Source: Verrucomicrobiota bacterium (lineage in GTDB: Bacteria; Verrucomicrobiota; Verrucomicrobiia; Chthoniobacterales; JAFAMB01). From it: a stretch of DNA of 41,009 bases. A program made the translations under genes and the position numbers. How positions within the stretch are numbered: the first letter of the stretch is position 1; every line of letters begins with the position of its first letter. The notes under the pieces were generated by a model. That model was not told the origin of the DNA, did no database searches, and saw only the letters and a program-made list of their open reading frames with translations. Where the stretch lies: positions 1 to 41,009 of the forward strand of contig JAFAIO010000265.1 of assembly GCA_019236675.1 (NCBI GenBank), read 5' to 3'. This document shows positions 9,780 to 18,780 of this stretch, in pieces.

Positions 9780-10009
9780 TGTCGACATTTTAAATCGAGA
9801 AAAGCGCTCCGGCGGGGCAAGATCCTTATCGCTATCCGCATCGCGGATGTGTGTCGCTCCGTAGGATTTGCGGCTCTACTAGACTTCGCTAAGTCTTTGT
9901 ACGTTCGCGTAAATTCGTGTCCATTCGTGGTTGGTTTTGCGCCTGGAAATTCCGTTTCCCTTTTACGCAGATTGCTAGTATAAAAAGCCTTAGTTAGGAG
10001 GCGCGATTT

Positions 10010-10573
10010 ATGCCATCCACGACTAAACTGTCCGGGCGCATTACCACGACTCTTTTTTGCGCGACCGTCTTCACGGCGTGTGCGGTTTTCGCCAGCGAGC
10101 ATTACCCAGCAAAAGTTCTTGCCCGCGAATTGGCGGTGGAATTGCCGAAACCGGCAGGACAAAATGTGTTCCTCGAGGGGGAACAAGGCGCAACAAAACA
10201 AAACCTCGATTCCCAGGGAGTCATACTGAAAGGGTACGACGTTGTCGCTTTCTTCAAAGAAAGAAAAGCGGTCAAAGGTAGTTCTGACTTGTCGACAACC
10301 TATCAAAGCGCGACCTACCTATTTACCTCTGCCGCCAATAAGGCCGAATTTGAGAAAGACCCTGCCAGATATGCTCCGCAATATGGCGCATTCTGTGCCT
10401 ATGGGGTAACCCTCGGCGTGCTGGCGGATACTGAAGTTCCTGACGCTTTTCTGGTGTACAAAGGGAAGCTGTATGTCTGCGGAAATCAGGGGGCTCTGAA
10501 AGACTTCAAGAAAGATATCGACAGTAATATCGACACAGCCAATGCTAACTGGCGCCAGTTAGCCAGCCAGTAA
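10010..10573 (+). CDS. YHS-domain-containing secreted/periplasmic protein
   Basis: Signal-like N-terminus; LKGYDVVAFFKERKAVKGSSDLSTTYQSATYLFTSAANKAEFEKDPARYAPQYGAFCAYGV is YHS-type. Preceded by an AGGAGG-like site. Confidence 0.85.
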   Translation: MPSTTKLSGRITTTLFCATVFTACAVFASEHYPAKVLARELAVELPKPAGQNVFLEGEQGATKQNLDSQGVILKGYDVVAFFKERKAVKGSSDLSTTYQSATYLFTSAANKAEFEKDPARYAPQYGAFCAYGVTLGVLADTEVPDAFLVYKGKLYVCGNQGALKDFKKDIDSNIDTANANWRQLASQ

Positions 10574-10581
10574 GTTTCAAT

Positions 10582-10641
10582 TTGCCGTGAAGCGGCTATA
10601 GACCATAGCCCTGGGCTATGGTCTTAGCCGCTTCGCGGCAA
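10582..10641. terminator. Long hairpin, possible bidirectional terminator
   Basis: ttgccgtgaagcggctatagaccatagccc-tg-ggctatggtcttagccgcttcgcggcaa forms a near-perfect stem of about 28 bp just after the stop of 10010..10573. No clear T-tract. Confidence 0.5.
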
Positions 10642-10713
10642 GTCGACAGCGAACCAGCCCTTTTCTCTCAAACCATTTCATGGTTCAAAAAGATCGCCTG
10701 TCGTTTCACGGGC

Positions 10714-11394
10714 TCACCACGAAATCTCGCGGCGACCACGGAAAAACTTTCCGGACAACGAATGGGGAGCCTCGCTGGCTAGCCACACGCTGGTATCAGC
10801 ACCTTCCTCAACGGACAAGGAGGCACTTGGGCCACCCATATCGGTTCGGACCCAACCGGGGCAGACAGAGTTGACCGCGATACCGCGACTACGGAGCGCT
10901 TGATCGAACATGATCGTGGCGCCGTTCAGGGTCAGCTTGGAAAGGCAATAACTCGGAACACTGGATGAAAGGCCATCTAGTTCACCATAGCCGCTTGAGA
11001 GATTGATAATACGAGCCTTATCCGCCCGGCTGAGAAAAGGAAGAAAAGCTTGTATCACTCTAATTGGGCCGAAGGTATTGGTCTGAAAGGTCCCGGTCAG
11101 TAATTCCCTCGGTACCGTGAGAATGTCGAAGCCTTCATCGGGGTAAATCCCAGCGTTGTTAACCAGGACATCGAGCCGATCCGATTCTTTGGCGAAACTT
11201 TCAGCGGCCTGGGTGATACTCTGATCATCTGCGACATCAAGCACAAGAAATCCGATATCTCCTTTGATCGATGAGGCAGCTTTTGTCCCGGCTTTCGAGT
11301 CACGCGCAGTGAGTACAACCCGAAACCCTTTTGTCGCGAGTTGGCGCGCGATTTCCTTGCCGATTCCACGGTTACCGATAAAAAAACGCTTCAC
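10714..11394 (-). CDS. Short-chain dehydrogenase/reductase (SDR) with atypical N-terminus
   Basis: DVLVNNAGIYPDEGFD, IINLSSGYGELDG, YCLSKLTLNG, NSVCPGWVRTDMGG. The glycine motif reads FFIGNRGIG rather than TGxxxGxG. Confidence 0.8.
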   Translation of the reverse strand: MKRFFIGNRGIGKEIARQLATKGFRVVLTARDSKAGTKAASSIKGDIGFLVLDVADDQSITQAAESFAKESDRLDVLVNNAGIYPDEGFDILTVPRELLTGTFQTNTFGPIRVIQAFLPFLSRADKARIINLSSGYGELDGLSSSVPSYCLSKLTLNGATIMFDQALRSRGIAVNSVCPGWVRTDMGGPSASLSVEEGADTSVWLASEAPHSLSGKFFRGRREISW

Positions 11395-11498
11395 GGAGTC
11401 GGTCGATCCTGCTAACGATCTTAGATCTGTCGTCCGGTATCAGTAGATGATCGGGCGCAACATCTTAACCAGAGACTAAAGGGGAAAGGATTCAAAAA

Positions 11499-13064
11499 AT
11501 GCGTTGTCATGGATTATGGCTGGCCATTGGTTTGGCACTCACTATCGGCGCTCCGGCGCAAACAGGATATAGTGGCACCGTTCTGGATGCAGCAAGTGTC
11601 TTGCGGTTGCGCGACGGCACCGACCTTGGTCGTCGTTCGCCCGGGGCGCCGGTGACGGTTGCAGTTACACTTCGGTTCAATCGAGAAAGCGAGCTCCACC
11701 AATTGCTGGACGAGTTAAGCGATCCGGGCTCATCGAATTACCATCGGTTTCTGACGCCGGCGCAGTTCGCCGAGCGGTTTGGACCGACTCGCGACCAGGC
11801 CGAAACCGTCATCACGGAGTTGAACAAAGCGGGGTTCCAAGTGTCCAGCGTGGCGGCCAACCGCTTGATTATCCATGCGACGGCTCCGAGCGTCGTGGTT
11901 GAGAATTTTTTCAAAACCGAAATACACTCCGTTAGTCAGGGAGTTCATGAGGAGCATTACATGAACGTAACACCGGCAACGCTGCCAGAGGGCTTAGCCG
12001 CTCTCGTCAGAGGAGTGCGGCTGGATAACCTCATTGTTGCGCACAAAATGTCGCGCCGGGTGAATATCGTTACCAATACCATTCGCGGCCCAATTACCGG
12101 TCCGGATGGCGGTTACACGCCGGTGGCGCTGGCGTGGTCTTTTAATTTCCCGGTTCAACACGGATATGACGGAACCGGACATACCGCGGCGGTGATCATT
12201 GATTCAGATGTTGCCGATAGCGATCTAAGCTCGTTCTTTGCCTATTTTCCTATCACCCGGACCGGTTCGATCAGCCGGGAATCAGTGGACGGTGGCAGCG
12301 GAATCAACGGCGATGTGGATGAAACCGCGCTCGACGTCGAAACAATTGCCAGTTTAGCGCCAGGCGCGAATGTGATCATTTACATTATTCCGGAGCTTAG
12401 CAGCCAGGCGATTGATGACGCCGCAAATCAAATCGTCTCCGATAACACAGCCGAAGCTGTCAATATGAGCTTTGGCGGTGATGAATATCAGGACACGACT
12501 TTTGAAGCCGCGGTGGAGCAGGGGAATACGCAAGGGATTACATTTGTTGCTTCGAGCGGCGACAACGGCTCTAACGGAGGGGTGGTCAGCACCCCGGCAG
12601 CCGAGCCTCGGGTCTTAGGAGTTGGCGGCACTAACTATACCGCCCAATCAAACGGTGCTTATGGGAGTGAAACCGCGTGGAGCGGTTCCGGGGGGGGCGT
12701 TTCCCAAATCTTCACCATACCCTCTTATCAAAAAGGGACGCCGGGTTTGGCTTCAACCACTTACCGGAATGTCCCGGACATTTCTTTTCCCTCCTATTAC
12801 ACCGATACCTATGTGAGCGGCGGATGGGTTGGGCTCGAAGGAACCTCGTGGAGCTCGCCGACGTACGTCGGGCTGCAGCTGGAGATAAACCAGATCCACA
12901 ATCAAAGGTTTGGATTAGTGAACACCAACATTTATCCAGTCTCGGAGACCGACTTTCATGATATCGCTCACGGTAGCAATGGCGAATACTCAGCGAAAAA
13001 GGGATATGACAATGTAACCGGCCGCGGTTCACCCCGAGGTTGGACGCTGGCAAATTCGCTGTAA
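11499..13064 (+). CDS. Sedolisin-family (S53) serine-carboxyl peptidase with pro-domain
   Basis: Signal-like N-terminus; pro-domain SNYHRFLTPAQFAERFGP; candidate Glu/Asp in DVDETALDVETIASLAPGA; SSGDNGS; catalytic-Ser motif GTSWSSP. Confidence 0.88.
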   Translation: MRCHGLWLAIGLALTIGAPAQTGYSGTVLDAASVLRLRDGTDLGRRSPGAPVTVAVTLRFNRESELHQLLDELSDPGSSNYHRFLTPAQFAERFGPTRDQAETVITELNKAGFQVSSVAANRLIIHATAPSVVVENFFKTEIHSVSQGVHEEHYMNVTPATLPEGLAALVRGVRLDNLIVAHKMSRRVNIVTNTIRGPITGPDGGYTPVALAWSFNFPVQHGYDGTGHTAAVIIDSDVADSDLSSFFAYFPITRTGSISRESVDGGSGINGDVDETALDVETIASLAPGANVIIYIIPELSSQAIDDAANQIVSDNTAEAVNMSFGGDEYQDTTFEAAVEQGNTQGITFVASSGDNGSNGGVVSTPAAEPRVLGVGGTNYTAQSNGAYGSETAWSGSGGGVSQIFTIPSYQKGTPGLASTTYRNVPDISFPSYYTDTYVSGGWVGLEGTSWSSPTYVGLQLEINQIHNQRFGLVNTNIYPVSETDFHDIAHGSNGEYSAKKGYDNVTGRGSPRGWTLANSL

Positions 13065-13180
13065 GATTCGAAGCGCTTCCCGGCTGCAGATTGAGCGAGC
13101 GGCATCGACGGGTATGTAACTAAACCGCCAATGCCGATTTAGAAGGGGGAGACGCTGGGCTGCAGCCGCGCGTGGAGACG

Positions 13181-13245
13181 TTCCCGGGAGCCGCCTGTTT
13201 GCAGTGCGATCGAGCTGCCAAGCGGTAAAGCGGCTCCCCTCCAGG
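13181..13245 (-). repeat. GAGCCGC-type hairpin element
   Basis: ttcccgggagccgcctgtttgcag...aagcggtaaagcggctcccctccag. Confidence 0.75.
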
Positions 13246-13269
13246 GCGTTGGGAGTCGCTCAATTGTTC

Positions 13270-13590
13270 CTAATTCACGCCCAACGACTCGGTATGTTGG
13301 ACGAATTGAGCCGGAAGGTTGAATTCTGAGACGATATGAACCGGTAGATAATTAGTGTCGTGCACCGTCTCGGCACCAAGGCTCAGTTCGATCAGGCATC
13401 GCTGGGACAACCGGACCAATGTCTCCAGACTTTGTGTAATCAATAAATCTATTATGCCCGAACGGAGCAAGGGCTCGGTAACTTCGTTGAGCTCATGGGT
13501 GATATAGAGCAAATGCTGGCTGAAACCGCACTCTTGAACCGCGCGCGCCAAACCTTGATTACCACTGGCTACATTGTAAATGCCCGCAAT
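13270..13590 (-). pseudogene. C-terminal fragment of a LacI-type transcriptional regulator (sensor domain)
   Basis: GIYNVASGNQGLARAVQECGFSQHLLYITHELNEVTEPLLRSGIIDLLITQSLETLVR resembles the LacI-family effector domain. Upstream the frame runs directly into a REP-like element, and no N-terminal HTH is present. Confidence 0.6.
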
Positions 13591-13622
13591 GTCGGCCTCG
13601 CAAGCAAGGCAGCGCTCCACGG
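13591..13622 (+). repeat. REP-like palindromic element at a gene-truncation point
   Basis: gtcggcctcgcaagcaaggcagcgctccacgg. Confidence 0.8.
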
Positions 13623-13657
13623 AACAAGATATTGCGATCGCCAAGTCTGTGTGTCGG

Positions 13658-14031
13658 TCACAAATTAATCCATTGCTTTTGTGTCGCCGAACGCAAAACG
13701 GCGTCAACTACGCAGTCAATTTTGTAACCGAACTCGAAGTCAGCTTCAACGGGGGCGCCGGCCGCTATAGCTCGAAAGAGTTCGTCAACTTCGACGGTCT
13801 TGAGGTCAGCATAGCCGATCCCAACCCCTGCATTGGGATAAAACGCAGAATATCCCTTGTGATCCGGTCCGATTGGAACAACCGCAAATCCCCGGTCGCG
13901 TGATTTGCCGGCGGTTCGAAACACTTTAATCTCATTCATCTGTTCTTGATCATAAGCGATTGCTCCTTTTGTACCTTGGATCTCGTACTTCAGAGCATGT
14001 TTGCGTCCTGGCGCCATTCGGCTGGTGCCCA
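13658..14031 (-). pseudogene. C-terminal fragment of a Gfo/Idh/MocA-family oxidoreductase
   Basis: SRMAPGRKHALKYEIQGTKGAIAYDQEQMNEIKVF...FEFGYKIDCVVDAVLRSATQKQWINL. The N-terminal Rossmann part is absent. Confidence 0.7.
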
Positions 14032-14579
14032 GCGATCCGATGGAATATCTGGCGGGCAAAGGAGCCGGCGAACGCATGAAAGCGATGGGAGTTAAGCAGG
14101 TTGTTATTATCAATCATGAAGTCGGAAATGTAGGGCTGGACCGGCGGGCGAAAGGCTTCTCTGACGGCTTTGGGGGTGGTGTCGAAGTCTTGGCAGTGAA
14201 GGTGGATTTCCTGGAATGCCGGGATCAAGTCGCTGCCTACCTGCAACGCCAGCCTGACACCGATGGGATGATGGCTCTCGGAGCGGACGGCGCGGAACCC
14301 GCTTTGCAGGCAATCGATAAAGGGGGTAAAACTGGGAAGATCAAGTTTGGGACGTTTGACCTTTCTCCCGCGATTCTACAGGCGCTATCGCAGAAACGAA
14401 TGGACTTTGCCATCGACCAGCAGCAATGGCTGCAGGGATACCTACCGGTAGTATTCCTGGCCAACTATGTTAGGTACGGCGCAATACCGGCGAGCGATTC
14501 CCTTTTGACCGGGCCTGCATTTGTTACACCCGACAACGCTCGGCAGGTAATTGATCTCAGTAAAAAAGGGATTCGATAA
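14031..14579 (+). pseudogene. C-terminal part of a sugar ABC transporter periplasmic binding protein
   Basis: YLAGKGAGERMKAMGVKQVVIINHEVGNVGLDRRAKGFSDGFGG...GALGADGAEPALQAI-type core, ...FDLSPAILQAL...IDQQQWLQGYLPVVFLANYVRYG. The signal peptide and first lobe are missing. Confidence 0.75.
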
Positions 14580-14620
14580 CCCCAAAATCTCAAAGACGTA
14601 ATATAAATCCTGCTTTGGGT

Positions 14621-14779
14621 TCACCCATCGTGAGGCAGCACCCTAACCGTTGCAGCACGGGCTTGTGCGCCGATCATAGGATCGACATATGGGCTGTCGT
14701 GATATTTGGCCCGGTAGGCTTCATCGATCCGGTCGTTGATGGATCCGTGCACCGGTTCGAAGGTCACCTCTTTCGTCAT
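14621..14779 (-). pseudogene. C-terminal fragment resembling DUF2255 proteins
   Basis: Manual reverse translation: MTKEVTFEPVHGSINDRIDEAYRAKYHDSPYVDPMIGAQARAATVRVLPHDG*. Too short for the ORF track. Upstream it meets a heptamer array. Confidence 0.5.
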
Positions 14780-14793
14780 CCCGGCGGCAATGA

Positions 14794-14934
14794 GTAATCA
14801 GTAATCAGTGTTCAGTAAACAGTTTCGGAGAGGTCGTGCAGTGACCAATCGCAAGAGAATCGATAAAGACTGATTACTGACTTACTGCTTACCGCTTACT
14901 GTTTACTGCTTACTGCTTACTTACTCTCGCACCA
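14794..14934. repeat. Heptamer array pair, GTAATCA then TGCTTAC/TGTTTAC
   Basis: gtaatcagtaatcagtgttcagtaaacagt ... actgattactgacttactgcttaccgcttactgtttactgcttactgcttactta. Confidence 0.9.
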
Positions 14935-14951
14935 CCTCTCACCGGTGACTT

Positions 14952-16007
<1,056 letters not shown>

Positions 16008-16289
16008 CTACCGGTTGTTCTCTTTTCGATAGAGGCCGTTCAACCAGCTTAATCCCGCCATTTTCGTATTCCTTCCTGGCGCTGCTAATCCGCGACGCAC
16101 ACTCAATAGATGTCGTAGAAATGCCATCACCGTTAGTGCGATGACCAGCGGCCCGGTTCCGACTAACAGCCAGAAGACCGGATGGTCGCTATAGGCTGAA
16201 ACGATCGTACCTAGTAGTATTAGCGAAAAGGCGAATCCGAAGCCGCTGATGTCGCCGGTAGTCCAATTCTCTTTAATCGGCTTGTTCAT
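16008..16289 (-). CDS. Small hypothetical membrane protein
   Basis: MNKPIKENWTTGDISGFGFAFSLILLGTIVSAYSDHPVFWLLVGTGPLVIALTVMAFL has two hydrophobic segments. The N-terminal 107 aa of the longer ORF translate a palindromic repeat and are not believed. Confidence 0.5.
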   Translation of the reverse strand: MNKPIKENWTTGDISGFGFAFSLILLGTIVSAYSDHPVFWLLVGTGPLVIALTVMAFLRHLLSVRRGLAAPGRNTKMAGLSWLNGLYRKENNR

Positions 16290-16397
16290 AGAGTCGCGAT
16301 GACAGTATCGGCCGGGTATCAAATGCTTGCTCTCGGGATCTTGCGCGGCCTGTCGGAGTTTTGCGGAAAAAGAGTGCTTGTCCGATATGGACGAAAT

Positions 16398-16593
16398 GAT
16401 GGTAGCCAGGCATGAAATGCCTGGAAAACGTCGAATCGGAAGCCGTCCTGTAGGGTACGGTATGATTCCGCTTGCGAGAGGCGCGCGATTTCCTGCGACG
16501 ATGGACAAACCCGGGCAACGAATCATACCGTTCTCTACGGGACGGATCATGTCTGCCCAGTTCCTAGGCATTTCATGCCTGGCTACTATCATC
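16398..16593. repeat. ~196-bp imperfect palindromic intergenic element
   Basis: Arms gatggtagccaggcatgaaatgcctgg / ctaggcatttcatgcctggctactatcatc, and inner arms ccgtcctgtagggtacggtatgattc / gaatcataccgttctctacgggacgg. Confidence 0.8.
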
Positions 16594-16684
16594 AAGTCCC
16601 TCCGGGACACTGGGTGTCAGGAGCGGTAGAAACGCTCTCCATTTCTGCTTCGCTCATTCCCAGCTTTATGTCAGCCTAGCCGGC

Positions 16685-17770
16685 ATGGTGCAGCCGACCA
16701 AGGAACAGATTGAGAACATCATTTCCGGGCAGATGCAGGAGCTTAAGAATAAAGTGCCCGCTAACAGCGGTGTTTCGGCAGCCTTCTACTGCCCTTCCCA
16801 TCCGCATGTGAAGAAGTACTACAATTACGGGCGGGCAAACGATCGGGCGGATATGTCGGAACACAGCATTATCTGCATTGGATCGACGACCAAGGTTTTC
16901 ACGGGTTCGTTAATCGCTTACCTGCATATCCTGGACAAGGTCGGGCCGCTCGATCGAACGTTGGTTAAGAAACATCTGCCGGAGGTGGAATCGGATACGA
17001 TGACGCTGTTGCAGCTGGCTACGCATACATCGGGTATGCCTGAGAATAGTCCGGGAGACGAGGGCGTGCCTCTATTTAAGGATGAACCGCCTACGCCTGC
17101 CCTCAAAGAGTGGTGGTCGCATCCGGCCAACTATGACAAAACGGCCGGCCATTGGGTCTATTCCAATATCGCCTTTGTAACGTTAGGTTACGCAGTCGAG
17201 GCAATCGCCAACCACGGCGTTTATTCGCCCGGTTACTCGAAGTACCTGCGTGAGTGGATCACGACTCAAACGAATCCGCCGATGGAGCATACCTGGACGA
17301 CCGTGCCTGACGATATCCCACCGGAATTGATCGCCACCGGGCATGCGGAGAACGGAGAAACCCGCAAGATCCAGAACGGCTCGGATATTAAGAGCACTGC
17401 CGCCGATTTACATGCCTGGGTTAAAGCGAATTTCGATGCGATCAATGGGCAGACCACGCCTTTTCTGCAGGCGCTTCATGACGCGACCAGCGTCCACCTG
17501 CGGGATCTAAAGCATCCGAATGGAAGGGACACCTGGTTCGACATGGGATTGGCCTGGCAGATCTCTAACCGGAACGCAGACGAGCCGACCATTATTAGCA
17601 AAGATGGAGCAGTGGGCCGAGGCGGCTCGTCTTCGTGGCTCGGATTGGTGCCGCAGAGCGAGCATCACAATTGGCCGGAGATGGGGCTTGCCATGTGCTT
17701 GAATTCATTCGGCTTCAATCCAGGCGCTCACGGCCGCGCGGCGCTGCTTGAGATCGCGAAGTTGTTTTAG
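16685..17770 (+). CDS. Serine hydrolase, beta-lactamase/penicillin-binding-protein-like fold
   Basis: SxxK motif in CIGSTTKVFTGSL, LLQLATHTSGMP, YxN motif in WVYSNIAFVTLGYAVE. Confidence 0.85.
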   Translation: MVQPTKEQIENIISGQMQELKNKVPANSGVSAAFYCPSHPHVKKYYNYGRANDRADMSEHSIICIGSTTKVFTGSLIAYLHILDKVGPLDRTLVKKHLPEVESDTMTLLQLATHTSGMPENSPGDEGVPLFKDEPPTPALKEWWSHPANYDKTAGHWVYSNIAFVTLGYAVEAIANHGVYSPGYSKYLREWITTQTNPPMEHTWTTVPDDIPPELIATGHAENGETRKIQNGSDIKSTAADLHAWVKANFDAINGQTTPFLQALHDATSVHLRDLKHPNGRDTWFDMGLAWQISNRNADEPTIISKDGAVGRGGSSSWLGLVPQSEHHNWPEMGLAMCLNSFGFNPGAHGRAALLEIAKLF

Positions 17771-17825
17771 GAAACTGTGGAGCGCATCGGCTTGACTCCT
17801 TGATCTCCTCGTTTGTTTTTCTCTC

Positions 17826-18584
17826 ATGCCTAGTCTTACGAAAGTTGCCTTAGTTACCGGTGCGGGAAGCGGGATTGGTCGAGCGGTTGCGGTTGCCTTG
17901 CTTGGGGCAGGTTACCACGTGGTTCTGGCTGGGAGACGGAAAGAACCGCTCGAGGAGACGGTGGCTTTGTCCAAGACGGGTCACGACGGTTCTTTGGTTA
18001 TGCCCACAGATGTGACTGATCCGGCTGCGGTTCGAGAACTATTTGCGCAAACCGAACGAGCATTCGGTCGATTAGACGTTTTGTTCAACAACGCCGGAGC
18101 CGGAATTCCTGCGGCTGATCTTGAAGACGTGACGTACGAGCAATGGCAACGGGTCGTGCAGACTAATTTGAGCGGACCTTTTTTCTGTACTCAGGAAGCA
18201 TTCCGGCTGATGAAACGACAAACGCCGCCAGGCGGCCGGATCATCAATAACGGATCGATTTCGGCACATGTTCCGCGTCCAAATTCAGCGCCGTATACCG
18301 CAACTAAACATGCCATCACCGGGCTCACTCGATCGACGTCGCTTGATGGCCGGAGGTACAACATCGCTTGTGGGCAGATTGATATCGGAAATGCGGCAAC
18401 GGACATGGCCATGAAAATCGGGCAAGGCGTAGTGCAAGCCGATGGATCGGTTCGGCCTGAACCTTTGATGGACGTTTCCGTGGTGGCAGATGCGGTTCTC
18501 TACATGGCAAGTTTACCCTTAGACGCAAACGTCCAGTTCATGACGGTAATGGCAACGAAGATGCCATTTATTGGCCGAGGGTAG
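17826..18584 (+). CDS. Short-chain dehydrogenase/reductase (SDR)
   Basis: [45 protein letters not shown]. Confidence 0.92.
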   Translation: MPSLTKVALVTGAGSGIGRAVAVALLGAGYHVVLAGRRKEPLEETVALSKTGHDGSLVMPTDVTDPAAVRELFAQTERAFGRLDVLFNNAGAGIPAADLEDVTYEQWQRVVQTNLSGPFFCTQEAFRLMKRQTPPGGRIINNGSISAHVPRPNSAPYTATKHAITGLTRSTSLDGRRYNIACGQIDIGNAATDMAMKIGQGVVQADGSVRPEPLMDVSVVADAVLYMASLPLDANVQFMTVMATKMPFIGRG

Positions 18585-18604
18585 ATGGTGGCGGAGCCGA
18601 CCGC

Positions 18605-18674
18605 GTCGGCCTCGCACCTGTCCGCCATAGTCCGGCTCAGCCGGACGATGGCGGAAGTGGGGGAGCGCTCCACG
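18605..18674 (+). repeat. REP-like element interrupted by a second hairpin element
   Basis: gtcggcctcgc [acctgtccgccatagtccggctcagccggacgatggcggaagtggg] gagcgctccacg. The ends match the REP-like family; the middle is a separate 35-bp hairpin (18621..18655). Confidence 0.7.
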
Positions 18675-18780
18675 TCCGACAGCGTTGTCTTCTGTATTAT
18701 GACTTGTCAGTAACGTCTGATTCGTGGAAGAAATGGGCCGATACTAGCGTGGGACCAACAATCAGCATCGATCCTATCGG

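Noticed and set aside
13580-13903. Plus-strand ORF MPAMSASQARQRSTEQ...
   Set aside because: Starts in the REP-like element (ASQARQRST) and is antisense to the Gfo/Idh fragment.
16327-16629. Plus-strand ORF MMVARHEMPGKRR...GISCLATIIK
   Set aside because: Translation of the ~196-bp palindromic repeat; no protein-like features.
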